Source: Leptotrichia hofstadii (lineage in GTDB: Bacteria; Fusobacteriota; Fusobacteriia; Fusobacteriales; Leptotrichiaceae). From it: a DNA stretch of 64,000 bases. Of this stretch, positions 26,012 through 35,185 are shown one piece after another. The stretch spans positions 2,108,001 through 2,172,000 of the forward strand of contig NZ_AP019823.1 of NCBI RefSeq assembly GCF_007990525.1, read 5' to 3'. How positions within the stretch are numbered: the first letter of the stretch is position 1; every line of letters starts with the position of its first letter. A model generated the notes under the pieces. It searched no databases. It had not been told where the DNA came from and saw only the letters and a list, made by a program, of their open reading frames with translations. A program made the translations under genes and the position numbers.

Positions 26012-26136
26012 TATACTAAACTCCATTTAAAAAATAGAAATAAAATTCTACAGCAATTAATTTGGTAGTCTTGTAAAAAAGACTTTAATTACATGAATTT
26101 TCTGATTTCTACTATTCAAATGAGGGCTTAGTATTA
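26012..26136 (-). repeat. family 3 TIR element, short copy
   Basis: A 125-bp element runs from TATACTAAACTCC to GGGCTTAGTATTA. Its ends are inverted repeats (TACTAAAC..CATTT and AAATG..GCTTAGTA), and the inner part read on the minus strand has ATCAGAAAATTCATGTAATT followed by AAGTCTTTTTTACAAG, as in the copies at 38663 and 56261. It codes for nothing. It lies between the CRISPR leader and the EF-G-like gene. Confidence 0.75.
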
Positions 26137-26149
26137 CTTTATCAAAACA

Positions 26150-26190
26150 AAAAAAGAGAAAAATAATATTATTAAATTTCTCTCTTTTCT
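26150..26190 (-). terminator. intrinsic terminator of the EF-G-like gene
   Basis: Read on the minus strand, AAAAGAGA (26188-26181) pairs with TCTCTTTT (26159-26152) and is followed by a run of T. It lies 30 bp after the stop codon of the 26223-28211 gene. Confidence 0.7.
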
Positions 26191-26222
26191 CAAACTATAT
26201 AAAAAATATTTCTAGTTAAATT

Positions 26223-28211
26223 TTATTTTTTTCTGCTGTCAATTACTTTTTGTGCCAAGTCTCCCATTAATTCTTCATATCTTACAAGTTTCATTTCAAA
26301 ATATCCACGTCCTTGCGTGATGGCTTTCAATTCGTTGGCATATTTGAATGTTTCTGACATTGGGGCTTCAGCTATTATTTTTTGTTTTGTATTTTTGTGG
26401 GCTTCCATTCCTATTACTCTACCACGTTTTTTGTTGATGTCGCCCATTACATCTCCGATATATTCTTCTGGAATGATAATTGTAAGTTCCATAATTGGTT
26501 CTAATAAAATTGGTTTTGCTTCCAGCATTCCCTTTTTGAAGGCCAAGTTTGCGGCAATTTTAAAGGCTAATTCTGAAGAATCTACATCGTGATATGAACC
26601 GTCGTATAAGACAGCTTTTATGTTAGTTACTGGATAACCAGCTAGAACTCCTTCTTTTAGCGATTCTCTTAATCCTTTTTCTACAGCTGGAATATATGAT
26701 TTTGGAACGCTTCCACCTGTAATTGTTTCTTCAAAGACAAAGTCTTCATCTACATGAGAAAATTTAATTAATACATCTCCGTATTGTCCGTGCCCTCCTG
26801 ATTGTTTCTTGTGTTTTCCTTGAACATCAGAAGTTCCTTTGATTGTTTCACGGTACGGCACTTTTAATTCGATAGTTTTTATTGATATTCCAAATTTAGC
26901 TTTTAATTTTTCGATAACTGTTGCAGAATGAAGTTCTCCTTGTACTCCTAGCACTGTCTGCCCTGTTTCAAGGTTTCTGTGCCAAGTGAAAGATGGGTCT
27001 TCTTCCATTAGGCGGTTAAGTCCAGAAGACATTTTTTCATCATCATTTTTGTTCAAAGGCTCTATTGCCACGAATAATTGTGGTTTTGGAAAAGTTATTT
27101 CCTTTATGGCAGCTTCTTTTTCATTAGTTGACAATGTATCAGAAGTTCTTGTACTGTTAAATTTTGAAAATACAACAATATCTCCAGCGATTCCCTTTTG
27201 AACTTCTTCCATTTTATTCATAACGAATGTGTAAATTTTTCCAATTCTTTCTTTTGATTTTCTATTTATATTAAAAACTTCGCTATCTTGCTTAACTTCA
27301 CCAGAATAAACTTTTGCGTATGAAACTTTTCCTAAGAAAGAATCAATCGTAGTTTTGAAAATTTGGCATGTAAATGTATTTTTTTCAGGCTCAATTTTTT
27401 TATTGTCGTTAGGTGATGGCAAGAAATCCTTTACCATGTCAAAAGTTGTGTGAAGTCCGATATTTTTTAGAGTCGCACCACAAATAACAGGAATTACAGA
27501 ACAGTCAAGCACTCCCTGTCTAAGTCCACGATGAATTTCAGCTGTTGTAAACTCAATCCCATTAAAATATTTATCCATTAATTCTTCATCTGTTTCAGCT
27601 ACCGCTTCCAAAAGCATTTCACGAATTGAATTTATTTCATCATCCATATCAGCGGGCATTTCCACAGTTGCACATTCATTTTTGTTTTTATCAAATTCCC
27701 TTGCAAACATATCAATTACATTAATATGCCCACGAAATTCGTTTCCCCGTCCCCAAGGTACATGAAATGGAGCGATTCTTTTACCATATTTTTCTCTCAA
27801 CTGTGAAAGAATCTTTTCATAATCAGCTTTTTCATTGTCAATTTTATTTACAAAAATAAATCGTGGAATATTTCTGCTGTCTGTCAGCTCAAGAGCCGTT
27901 TCTGTCCCAACTGTTAAATCAGTAGTTCCATCAACAATAATAATCGCTCCGTCAACTGCCGCAAGTCCCGATTCAACTTCACCAAAAAAATCTCCGTACC
28001 CTGGAATATCCACAAAATTAAATTTCGCAGCCTGATACTCAATGGCATGCAAACTCAAGGAATTAGTAATTTTTGTATCATTTTCATTGACCGCGATACG
28101 ATTGGTAAGTCCAGCCGTAAATTCCAGCCCCTCCACCATATTACTCTTTCCTGAACCGCTATGTCCTAAAATTCCCACATTTCTAATGTTACTGCTGTCA
28201 TATATTCTCAT
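26223..28211 (-). CDS. elongation factor G-like GTPase (EF-G paralog)
   Basis: The 662-residue protein has the five-domain layout of EF-G but an atypical G1 loop, GHSGSGKSNMVEG, instead of the AHIDAGKTTT type. G3 is DIPGYGDFFGEV and G4 NKID. Domain IV includes VPYRETIKGTSDVQGKHKKQSGGHGQYG, and the C-terminus has IMELTIIIPEEYIGDVMGDINKKRGRV, as in true EF-G. It matches the EF-G-like (FusA2) lineage, whose role in translation is not settled and which shows weak or altered ribosome dependence in some species. The main EF-G must be elsewhere. The ATG follows GGGAGGAAATGTT. It is a single-gene unit with a terminator. Confidence 0.88.
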   Translation of the reverse strand: MRIYDSSNIRNVGILGHSGSGKSNMVEGLEFTAGLTNRIAVNENDTKITNSLSLHAIEYQAAKFNFVDIPGYGDFFGEVESGLAAVDGAIIIVDGTTDLTVGTETALELTDSRNIPRFIFVNKIDNEKADYEKILSQLREKYGKRIAPFHVPWGRGNEFRGHINVIDMFAREFDKNKNECATVEMPADMDDEINSIREMLLEAVAETDEELMDKYFNGIEFTTAEIHRGLRQGVLDCSVIPVICGATLKNIGLHTTFDMVKDFLPSPNDNKKIEPEKNTFTCQIFKTTIDSFLGKVSYAKVYSGEVKQDSEVFNINRKSKERIGKIYTFVMNKMEEVQKGIAGDIVVFSKFNSTRTSDTLSTNEKEAAIKEITFPKPQLFVAIEPLNKNDDEKMSSGLNRLMEEDPSFTWHRNLETGQTVLGVQGELHSATVIEKLKAKFGISIKTIELKVPYRETIKGTSDVQGKHKKQSGGHGQYGDVLIKFSHVDEDFVFEETITGGSVPKSYIPAVEKGLRESLKEGVLAGYPVTNIKAVLYDGSYHDVDSSELAFKIAANLAFKKGMLEAKPILLEPIMELTIIIPEEYIGDVMGDINKKRGRVIGMEAHKNTKQKIIAEAPMSETFKYANELKAITQGRGYFEMKLVRYEELMGDLAQKVIDSRKK

Positions 28212-28354
28212 AACATTTCCTCCCTGTATCTGCTTTCCTTAATTAATAAAATTTACCTTATATTAAATTTTAACTTGAAATTGGAAAAAATCAAGTAATT
28301 TTATTATTTAATTGCTCAAAATTACAGTTTTCATAATTTTATAAAAAATTTTCC

Positions 28355-28383
28355 TTGTAATTAGAAAAAAAAAATGTTAATAT
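28355..28383 (+). promoter_or_regulatory. promoter of the spherulation family 4 gene
   Basis: TTGTAA (28355-28360) and TAATAT (28378-28383) are separated by 17 bp, about 90 bp before the ATG. AAAGGAGAAG just before the ATG serves as ribosome binding site. The upstream half of the gap (28212-28354) shows only AT-rich sequence. Confidence 0.5.
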
Positions 28384-28474
28384 ATGTAGCAACATTCTTT
28401 AAATTTAAGAAATAAATTTCCCAAATTTCTATTGGTTACAAGGAGAATTCTATAACGAAAGGAGAAGATAATAA

Positions 28475-29716
28475 ATGAAGGAAAATTTTGAGAATAATAC
28501 CAATTCTCTTTGGGAAAATATAAATGGTATTGAATTTTCAAAAAATGAAGAAATTTATGATATTATAAAAAATAATTTAAAAAACGAAAATGAATTTAAA
28601 GTGGATTTTGGCTATGCAGATGGTTTCCATAAAAGCAAAGCTAATAATAAAAAAAACATCCCCATTTCAGATAATGATTTTTCAGAAAACGAAGCAACCA
28701 TTCCTTATGTCATTATCAATCCTGAAAACGGTCCTTCTGACAAGGCTGATTATGACTATGTTGTTCAAATAAGAAGAAATAAGGAACTTGGAATAAAAAA
28801 TCTTGGGTATGTCACTACAAATGAATATACAAAAAGTGTAAAAAAAGTATATTCTGAAATTGATAAATATATACAATTTTACGGTTCTGACAATATCTCG
28901 GGAATTTTCCTTGATGAAGTTTCATCAGGTACAAATCCTCTAGAAATCGAATACATGGCACAAATATATAATTATATAAAAAATAAGTATCCTGACTCAA
29001 TCGTAGTTGCAAATCCCGGAGGAACAGTAACAGATGAAATGTCCAAATATTCTGATTTATGGCTAACAAGCGAACTGTCTGCCAATAACTACATCAATCA
29101 TTGGGTTCCAAGAACCTACAACTTTGAAAATAATCCTGAAAACGCAAGCCGTATTGTGCATGTCATTCATTCTGCAACGCCCGATCAGTACGAAACGCTA
29201 TTAAAATTGTCAAAAGAGCGAAATGCAGGATTTTTAATGATTACAACCGATGTTCCAAATATTCCCTATAAAGATTTGCCACAAAATTTTGAAAATTTAA
29301 TATTATCAATAAATAACCCTGAATTTGAAAATTTTTCAAATACAAAAAATGATTTGGCCAGAACATCAATATTTGATAATTCAGATATAAAACCCAAATC
29401 TACTGATTCAAAAAATTCTGTATCCGAACAAATTGTGAAAAATATTCAAACAGAAAGCTGCAATCATAATTCAGACCAGTTTGTATCTTCTGGAAAATAC
29501 AGTATCGCTGGAAATCTTGAAATCTCAAGTCTTGATTTTTGGAAACTTTTAGACTTTCATTATAAAAATAGTGTAAAAAGCTTCTCAAAAAAGATATTCA
29601 ATCCCCATTTTGACTTTGGATACAGTATTTTAGAAGAATTCATCATAAATGCTTCAAATAAAATAAATGAATCTGGAGACTTTGAGATTGATTTTAACAA
29701 GGACTGGAATATTTAA
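28475..29716 (+). CDS. spherulation-specific family 4 protein (TIM-barrel, glycosidase-like)
   Basis: The 413-residue protein contains a spherulation-specific family 4 domain (about 65-275): PYVIINPENGPSDKADYDYV, a strand LGYVTTNEY, acidic active-site-like FLDEVSSG, and NPGGTVTDEM. Such domains are TIM barrels related to glycoside hydrolases, sometimes active on galactosaminogalactan-type polymers. There is no signal peptide, so the protein appears cytosolic or is released in another way. Residues beyond about 285 are Asn/Ser-rich and not recognised, with a hydrophobic/aromatic tail containing DFWKLLDFHYKNSV. It stands alone on the plus strand among minus-strand genes. The polymer substrate is unknown. 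Confidence 0.75.
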   Translation: MKENFENNTNSLWENINGIEFSKNEEIYDIIKNNLKNENEFKVDFGYADGFHKSKANNKKNIPISDNDFSENEATIPYVIINPENGPSDKADYDYVVQIRRNKELGIKNLGYVTTNEYTKSVKKVYSEIDKYIQFYGSDNISGIFLDEVSSGTNPLEIEYMAQIYNYIKNKYPDSIVVANPGGTVTDEMSKYSDLWLTSELSANNYINHWVPRTYNFENNPENASRIVHVIHSATPDQYETLLKLSKERNAGFLMITTDVPNIPYKDLPQNFENLILSINNPEFENFSNTKNDLARTSIFDNSDIKPKSTDSKNSVSEQIVKNIQTESCNHNSDQFVSSGKYSIAGNLEISSLDFWKLLDFHYKNSVKSFSKKIFNPHFDFGYSILEEFIINASNKINESGDFEIDFNKDWNI

Positions 29717-29717
29717 C

Positions 29718-29762
29718 AAAAAAATTAGCTGTTTCATAAGTATCATGATACAGCTTTTTTTA
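29718..29762. terminator. bidirectional terminator between SSF4 gene and sufU
   Basis: AGCTGT (29727-29732) pairs with ACAGCT (29750-29755), with inner TCAT/ATGA pairing. T runs follow on the plus strand, and A runs precede it (T on the minus strand), so it can end both converging transcripts. Confidence 0.85.
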
Positions 29763-29771
29763 TTATTTATT

Positions 29772-30212
29772 CTACTTTTCACTCTTATCCACAATTACTT
29801 TTAACGAATGCCAGCTAAGTGTCGCACATTTTACTCTTGCAGGCATTTGAGCCACATATTCCATAAGAACAGCATCTCCTAATTTTTTGCTTTCTTCACT
29901 TGTCAGTTTTTCTTCCTGCTTCATCATTTTGAAAAACAAATTTACTTTTTCCTTTGCTTCTTCCATTGTCTTCCCTTTTACCAAGTCAATCAGCATAGCC
30001 ATAGAAGCCGTTGAAATGGCACATCCGCTTCCAATAAAAGCGGCATCTGTTATTACTCCATTTTCGTCAGTTTTTATTTCAAGTGTCAAGTCATCTCCAC
30101 AGTTTGGATTATGCCCACGTTCTGCAAATGTCGGATTTTCGATTTCACGGTTTAGTTCCTTACGTCTGCTGTATTCCAGTATTGTCTGCTGGTATATTTT
30201 TTCTAAATTCAT
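29772..30212 (-). CDS. sufU: Fe-S cluster assembly sulfurtransferase SufU
   Basis: SufU accepts persulfide sulfur from SufS through a zinc site and passes it to the SufBCD scaffold. The 146 residues from the chosen ATG keep all ligands: Cys and Asp in NPNCGDD, Cys in GSGCAISTASMAM, and Cys in RVKCATLSWHSLK. ATG at 30212 is preferred because AGGAGG lies 6 nt upstream; a start six codons earlier would place that sequence inside the gene. It is the last gene of the suf operon, but a 149-bp mobile-type element (30250-30398) separates it from sufS. Confidence 0.95.
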   Translation of the reverse strand: MNLEKIYQQTILEYSRRKELNREIENPTFAERGHNPNCGDDLTLEIKTDENGVITDAAFIGSGCAISTASMAMLIDLVKGKTMEEAKEKVNLFFKMMKQEEKLTSEESKKLGDAVLMEYVAQMPARVKCATLSWHSLKVIVDKSEK

Positions 30213-30249
30213 ATTAAACCTCCTTTTCAAATTTTTTTCTTTTTATTTA

Positions 30250-30398
30250 GGGCGTGTCTGAAAACTATAAAAATGATAAATTTTTAGCAAATTTTTCAAA
30301 ATTCAAAATAACAAACACTGATTTTATCGTAATTTATCTAATTTATAAAATTAAAAAATATTAAAACTAACATAGATTTTGAGTTTTAAGACACTGCC
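30250..30398. repeat. family 2-type TIR element inside the suf operon
   Basis: A 149-bp stretch with inverted ends: GGGCGTGTCTGAAAACT at the left and AGTTTTAAGACACTGCC at the right (14 of 17 positions match), flanked by TA on both sides. The ends resemble those of the element at 56440-56551 (GACGTGTTCGATAACT). It has no ORF and lies between sufS (ends 30407) and the sufU start codon (30212). It codes for nothing and looks like a non-autonomous transposable element. Confidence 0.65.
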
Positions 30399-30406
30399 TA
30401 TTTTTC

Positions 30407-31612
30407 CTATAATTCAAAAACTTCCTTCACTTTTAAAAGCCCTTCTATCAGTTTATCAATATCCTCTTCATTGTTGTAAATGCTAAAACTTGCACGGCAG
30501 CACGAAGGGACTCCTAAATACTTCATTAAAGGCTGAGCACAATGATGCCCCGAACGGACTGCTACATTATACGAGTCAAGTATAAATGCCACATCATGAG
30601 AATGCACATTTTTTACATTAAAGGCAATAATTCCAGCACGCTCAACATCTTTTGTAAAATATGTCTCTACAAAATCTAGCTTTTTCAATTTTTCTAAAGC
30701 AATTTCTGTAAGAGAATTTTCAATTTCATTAATTTTCTCATAACTTACTTCTTCAATAAAATTAATTGCCTCTTCCAGAGTTACTGCCCCTTCCACATTC
30801 TGAGTCCCTCCTTCAAATTTATTTGGAAGCGGTGCAAACGTTGATTCCTCCTCTGTTACAAATTCAATCATATCTCCACCGTATAAGAAAGGCGGCATTT
30901 TGTCAAGAATATCCTTTTTCCCATACATAACCCCAATTCCCATTGGTGTAAATAATTTATGTCCTGAAAATACAAGAAAATCTGCATCCAGTTCTTGAAC
31001 ATCATGTTTAAAATGCAGCATCGACTGTGCAGCATCCACAAGAATGCGTGTGTTTTTATTTTTGTTTCGTGCAATTTCAATAATTTCTTTTATTGGCTGA
31101 ATAACTCCTGTAACATTTACCACAGCGGAAACAGCTACAAGTTTTGTTTTATCTGACAATTTATTTTTAAAATCTTCAATATCAAATTGTCCATTTTCAG
31201 TAAGATAAACAAATTTTATCTTGGCATTTTTCTTTTTAGCTACAAACTGCCAAGGGACAATGTTTGCGTGATGATTTGAAATTCCTAGAATTATCTCGTC
31301 ATTTTCATTTATAAATTCCATTCCATAAGAATAGGCGATTAAATTGATTGATTCTGTAGTACTTTTGGTAAAGATTACTTCTTCCGAATATTCTGCATTA
31401 ATAAATTTCTGTACAGTTTTACGTGCATTTGCCATCAAGTTTGAGGCTTCCATAGACAAGGTATGCGAACCACGTCCTGGATTGCCGTTATATTTTTCAT
31501 AATATTCCATAATTTTATCCAGCACTCTTTTAGGCTTTTGTGAAGTTGCCGCTGTATCAAGATAGTGATTATTTCTATTCTTAAATATTGGAAATTCTTT
31601 TCTATAGTCCAT
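30407..31612 (-). CDS. sufS: cysteine desulfurase SufS
   Basis: SufS is a PLP enzyme that removes sulfur from cysteine as a persulfide for Fe-S cluster assembly. From the ATG at 31612 (MDYRKEFPIFK) it is 401 residues, the usual size; GGGAGGGAAAA lies right before it, so an open frame reaching 31723 is not used. The PLP Lys is in VFSGHKLFTPMG, and the catalytic Cys loop is RSGHHCAQPLM, the group II (SufS) form. YLDTAATSQKP near the N-terminus is characteristic. It lies in the order sufC-sufB-sufD-sufS-sufU. Confidence 0.96.
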   Translation of the reverse strand: MDYRKEFPIFKNRNNHYLDTAATSQKPKRVLDKIMEYYEKYNGNPGRGSHTLSMEASNLMANARKTVQKFINAEYSEEVIFTKSTTESINLIAYSYGMEFINENDEIILGISNHHANIVPWQFVAKKKNAKIKFVYLTENGQFDIEDFKNKLSDKTKLVAVSAVVNVTGVIQPIKEIIEIARNKNKNTRILVDAAQSMLHFKHDVQELDADFLVFSGHKLFTPMGIGVMYGKKDILDKMPPFLYGGDMIEFVTEEESTFAPLPNKFEGGTQNVEGAVTLEEAINFIEEVSYEKINEIENSLTEIALEKLKKLDFVETYFTKDVERAGIIAFNVKNVHSHDVAFILDSYNVAVRSGHHCAQPLMKYLGVPSCCRASFSIYNNEEDIDKLIEGLLKVKEVFEL

Positions 31613-31632
31613 TTTTCCCTCCCTATACAATT

Positions 31633-31673
31633 TTACCCACAAGCAATAAAAAATTATATCACTTTGTGGGTAA
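31633..31673. repeat. long hairpin between sufD and sufS
   Basis: TTACCCACAA (31633-31642) and TTGTGGGTAA (31664-31673) form a perfect 10-bp stem around a 21-nt AT-rich loop, in the 85-bp gap of the operon. No T run follows on the minus strand, so it is not a standard terminator. It may set mRNA stability or processing. Confidence 0.5.
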
Positions 31674-31697
31674 TTTTTCAAATTCATATTTTTTATT

Positions 31698-32825
31698 TTA
31701 AATTCTTCTTTCCAGCTCTTCAAATAATTTTTCTCTTAATTTTTCATCATCGATGTTATCCATTATTGGACGGAATGAAGATTCAACTATCAATTTTTTT
31801 GCTCTTCCTTCAGAAAGTCCACGGCTCATTAAATAAAATAATTTTGATTCATCAACTTTTCCGACAGAAGCGGCATGTTCTCCGATAACATCATCTTCAC
31901 TACAAAATAATGTCGGAATAGAGTCAGCTTTTATTTTATCATTTAACAAAATGGCAAATTCCCCTTCACGTCCTTCAGACTTGCTCGAACCTTGCTTAAA
32001 GTAAAGGTTTCCACGAAATACTTTTTTAGCTGTATCTTTTACAGCTCCTCTTCCTTGAAGCTCACCAACTGTTCTACGTCCACGGAATACTACTGAATAC
32101 TCCAAGTCCAGCTTTCTGTCCTCATCAGCAAGGTATGCAGGCCACACATAAACTTCTGATGAATCTTCCTCAAGATAAGATTTATGACTTATTGCATTAA
32201 TCTTTCCACCTAGTTCAACGCTGTAATATTGAGTTTTTCCTTGACCCAAAGTTTCAATTTTTGATGACTCAAAATTAGAACTTTTTGTATTTAAAGTTTG
32301 TATTTTTATAATTTTTACTTCTGCATTTCTCCCAGTGAACACTTTTATAATTCCATTGTGATAAACTGGTGTGTCGTCTTCTGAATCATAAGTAATAATT
32401 ACCGTAACTTTTGCAAAATCTTCTACTTCAATAACATTGTAGTCAACTAAAAAATTATTTTCTTTATTTGCCCGATAATTTAAGTAAATTGGTTTTTCAA
32501 CAATTTTTCTCTCTTTTATTTTCAAATATTTCCCTTCGTTATAAAAAGCAAAGTTCTGTTTCTTGAAAAAATCTCCCAATCCATAATCATTATCATTTTT
32601 TAAACTTTCAAGTTCTTGCAGGGAATCATTTATATTTTTTATAACAACTCCATCTTGATTTTCATTTTTAACTTCCAGATTATTAAATTCCTTAAAAGTT
32701 TCAGGCTCCTCATATTTATAGCCAACCCTTTTCCAATTAACTTTTTCAAGTGTTTTATATTCTTCAAAAATTTTTAATCTGTAATCACTGTTATCAAGAT
32801 TTTGTATGCTTGATTTTTCTAACAT
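31698..32825 (-). CDS. sufD: Fe-S cluster scaffold subunit SufD
   Basis: SufD joins SufB and two SufC to form the SufBC2D scaffold on which Fe-S clusters are built. The 375-residue protein has the SufB/SufD right-handed beta-helix core (about 110-330), with YSVVFRGRRTVGELQGRGAVKD and KVFRGNLYFKQGSSKSEGREG, and the C-terminal conserved part FCSEDDVIGEHAASVGKVDESKLFYLMSRG ending with helices. The N-terminal region is divergent, as is usual in SufD. It follows sufB with a 36 bp gap. The ATG is preceded by GAGAGGAGTAAAA-type sequence. Confidence 0.93.
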   Translation of the reverse strand: MLEKSSIQNLDNSDYRLKIFEEYKTLEKVNWKRVGYKYEEPETFKEFNNLEVKNENQDGVVIKNINDSLQELESLKNDNDYGLGDFFKKQNFAFYNEGKYLKIKERKIVEKPIYLNYRANKENNFLVDYNVIEVEDFAKVTVIITYDSEDDTPVYHNGIIKVFTGRNAEVKIIKIQTLNTKSSNFESSKIETLGQGKTQYYSVELGGKINAISHKSYLEEDSSEVYVWPAYLADEDRKLDLEYSVVFRGRRTVGELQGRGAVKDTAKKVFRGNLYFKQGSSKSEGREGEFAILLNDKIKADSIPTLFCSEDDVIGEHAASVGKVDESKLFYLMSRGLSEGRAKKLIVESSFRPIMDNIDDEKLREKLFEELERRI

Positions 32826-32861
32826 TTTTACTCCTCTCGTTTTTTAAGCAATGTCTTTAAA

Positions 32862-34274
32862 TTATCCAATAGTTCCTTCAAGTTCCAGCTCTATCAATTT
32901 ATTAAGCTCTACAGCGTATTCAAGCGGAAGCTCCTTAGAAATTGGCTCAACAAATCCTCTTACAATCATCGCCTTTGCTTCATCTTCGCTTATACCTCTT
33001 GACATAAGATAAAATATTGCTTCGTCGCTTATTCTTCCGATTTTTGCTTCATGTCCAATATCAACGCTATCGTTATTTATATCAATTATTGGTATAGTGT
33101 CTGAAGTTGATTCATTATCCAGCATTAATGATTCACATTCTACAGTTGATCTTGCTCCAGTTGCTTCTGGCAATACTTTTAAAAGCCCTCTATAAAATGC
33201 TGTTCCTCCATTTTTGGAAATTGATTTTGAATGAACTGTCGAACTTGTCTGTTTTCCTTGATGAATAATTTTACATCCTGTATCCAAATATTGTCCAGCC
33301 GCTGCAAATGTAACTCCTGTAAATTCACATCTTGAACGATCACCTTTTAGAATACTCATTGGGTAAAGCATCGAAACTCTTGATCCAAATGATCCAGAAA
33401 TCCACTCAACTACTCCATCATCTTCCACTATTGCTCTTTTTGTATTAAGATTGTACATATTTCTTGACCAGTTTTCAATTGTTGAATATCTTAATCTTGC
33501 CCCTTTTCTTACAAATAATTCAACCGCTCCTGCATGCAATGCATTTTTTTGATATTTTGGAGCAGAACATCCCTCGATATAATGCAAATCAGCTCCTTCG
33601 TCCACAATAATAAGCGTATGCTCAAATTGCCCTGCTTCAGGTGCATTCAATCTAAAGTATGATTGTAAAGGCATATTTACCTTTACTCCTTTTGGAACGT
33701 AGATAAATGATCCTCCAGACCATACTGCTCCATGTAATGCCGCAAATTTGTGATCATTAACTGTAATTAATGTCATAAAATATTCCTTTAGCATATCTTC
33801 ATATTCCACCATTGCAGTTTCAATATCTGTATAAATTACACCTTGTTCTTTCAATTCTTTATGAATGCTGTGATAAACTACTTCCGAATCATATTGTGCT
33901 CCTACTCCTGCAAGTGACTGCTTTTCAGCCTCAGGAATTCCAAGTCTGTCAAATGTATCTCTTATATAGCTTGGTACATCATCCCAGTTTTCATTCATAG
34001 GTGCCGAATCAGGTTCTAAATAATGCACAATATCATTTACATCAAGATCTGATAAATCTGGACCCCAGTCAGTCATAGGTTTTGAATTGTAAACTTCTAA
34101 TGCCTTTAATCTAAATTCTTTCATCCACTCAGGCTCATTTTTTCTTTCTGAAATTTTTTTGATAATTTCAGGAGTAAGTCCCTTTTCAGCCTTATATTTA
34201 TAACGTCCTTCGTCTTTTATATCATAGACACCACGTTCAATGTCTGCAACATATGTTTTTTTTCTATTTTCCAT
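32862..34274 (-). CDS. sufB: Fe-S cluster scaffold subunit SufB
   Basis: SufB is the central scaffold subunit. The 470-residue protein shows the family's strong conservation: WMKEFRLKALEVYNSKPMTDWGPDL, YDSEVVYHSIHKELKEQGV, HAAVWSGGSFIYVPKGV-like HGAVWSGGSFIYVPKGVKV, and the core strand ALHAGAVELFV. The late segment has VDIGHEAKIGRISDEAIFYLMSRGISEDEA. The start is either ATG 34274 (used here) or GTG 34283, which sits close to GAAAG; the difference is three residues. It is coupled with sufC upstream, 28 bp away. Confidence 0.96.
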   Translation of the reverse strand: MENRKKTYVADIERGVYDIKDEGRYKYKAEKGLTPEIIKKISERKNEPEWMKEFRLKALEVYNSKPMTDWGPDLSDLDVNDIVHYLEPDSAPMNENWDDVPSYIRDTFDRLGIPEAEKQSLAGVGAQYDSEVVYHSIHKELKEQGVIYTDIETAMVEYEDMLKEYFMTLITVNDHKFAALHGAVWSGGSFIYVPKGVKVNMPLQSYFRLNAPEAGQFEHTLIIVDEGADLHYIEGCSAPKYQKNALHAGAVELFVRKGARLRYSTIENWSRNMYNLNTKRAIVEDDGVVEWISGSFGSRVSMLYPMSILKGDRSRCEFTGVTFAAAGQYLDTGCKIIHQGKQTSSTVHSKSISKNGGTAFYRGLLKVLPEATGARSTVECESLMLDNESTSDTIPIIDINNDSVDIGHEAKIGRISDEAIFYLMSRGISEDEAKAMIVRGFVEPISKELPLEYAVELNKLIELELEGTIG

Positions 34275-34302
34275 TATTCCCACACTTTCTATTCTGTATT
34301 AA

Positions 34303-35049
34303 TTATAATCCTAATTCTTCCTTCATTTTAGCATAGCCATCTTTTTCAATGCTTTCTACTAATTCCTGTCCACCTGTCTTAACAATTTTTCCATTCATCA
34401 AAATATGAACAAAATCAGGCTTTAAATAATCCAGCACTTTATCATAGTGTGTAATTATAAGCAAAGCTGTATCTTTAGTTTTTAACTTTTGAACACCTTC
34501 AAATACAACTTTTGTTGCATCGATATCAAGTCCAGAATCAGTTTCATCCAGAATAGCCAATTTTGGCTCTAAAACTGCCATCTGTAAAATTTCATTCTTT
34601 TTCTTTTCTCCACCAGAAAATCCAACATTCAAATGTCTATCTGCATATTCAGGATTAATGTGAAGCTTTTCCATTTTTTCCACTAATTCATTATGAAATT
34701 GCATTAAATACTGCTTTTCCCCAGTAACAGCCTCTTTTGCCGTTCTCAAAAAGTCCTCCACAGTAAGCCCTGGTATTTCTTCAGGATATTGAAATGATAG
34801 GAAAATTCCTTTTTTAGCTCTTTCATCAACAGCATCTTCATTAATATTCTCTCCATCCAAAATAATTTCTCCATCAACTAATTCGTGTTTTGGATGTCCC
34901 ACAAGAATACTTGCAAGCGTAGATTTTCCTGCTCCGTTAGGTCCCATAATTACGTGAACTTCTCCTTTATTTATAGTCAAGTTCAGTCCTTTTAAGATTT
35001 CCTTCCCCTCTACTTCAGATTTTACGTTTTTCAATTCTAACAAACTCAT
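34303..35049 (-). CDS. sufC: SufC ATPase of the SufBCD scaffold
   Basis: SufC is the ABC-type ATPase that drives conformational change of SufBC2D in the cytosol; it is not a transporter. The 248 residues have Walker A MGPNGAGKSTLASI, signature FSGGEKKKNEILQ, Walker B LAILDETDSGLDIDA (the SufC-specific form with DETDSGLD) and switch His in IITHYDKVL. It is the first gene of the suf operon, with AGGTAAAATTAAC before the ATG and a promoter at 35157-35185. No IscR-type operator was identifiable. Confidence 0.97.
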   Translation of the reverse strand: MSLLELKNVKSEVEGKEILKGLNLTINKGEVHVIMGPNGAGKSTLASILVGHPKHELVDGEIILDGENINEDAVDERAKKGIFLSFQYPEEIPGLTVEDFLRTAKEAVTGEKQYLMQFHNELVEKMEKLHINPEYADRHLNVGFSGGEKKKNEILQMAVLEPKLAILDETDSGLDIDATKVVFEGVQKLKTKDTALLIITHYDKVLDYLKPDFVHILMNGKIVKTGGQELVESIEKDGYAKMKEELGL

Positions 35050-35156
35050 GTTAATTTTACCTCCAAAATTTTTCTAAATATATCTAAATTTCACTAAACT
35101 TAATCAAAGCAAAAATTTGAGTGAAACATATCAATTTTTAATTATTTCATAAACTG

Positions 35157-35185
35157 ATTTTATCATAAATTTATTTGTTTATCAA
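35157..35185 (-). promoter_or_regulatory. suf operon promoter
   Basis: On the minus strand TTGATA (35185-35180) and TAAAAT (35162-35157) are spaced by 17 bp; each box has one mismatch to consensus. It lies about 110 bp upstream of sufC. Confidence 0.6.
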
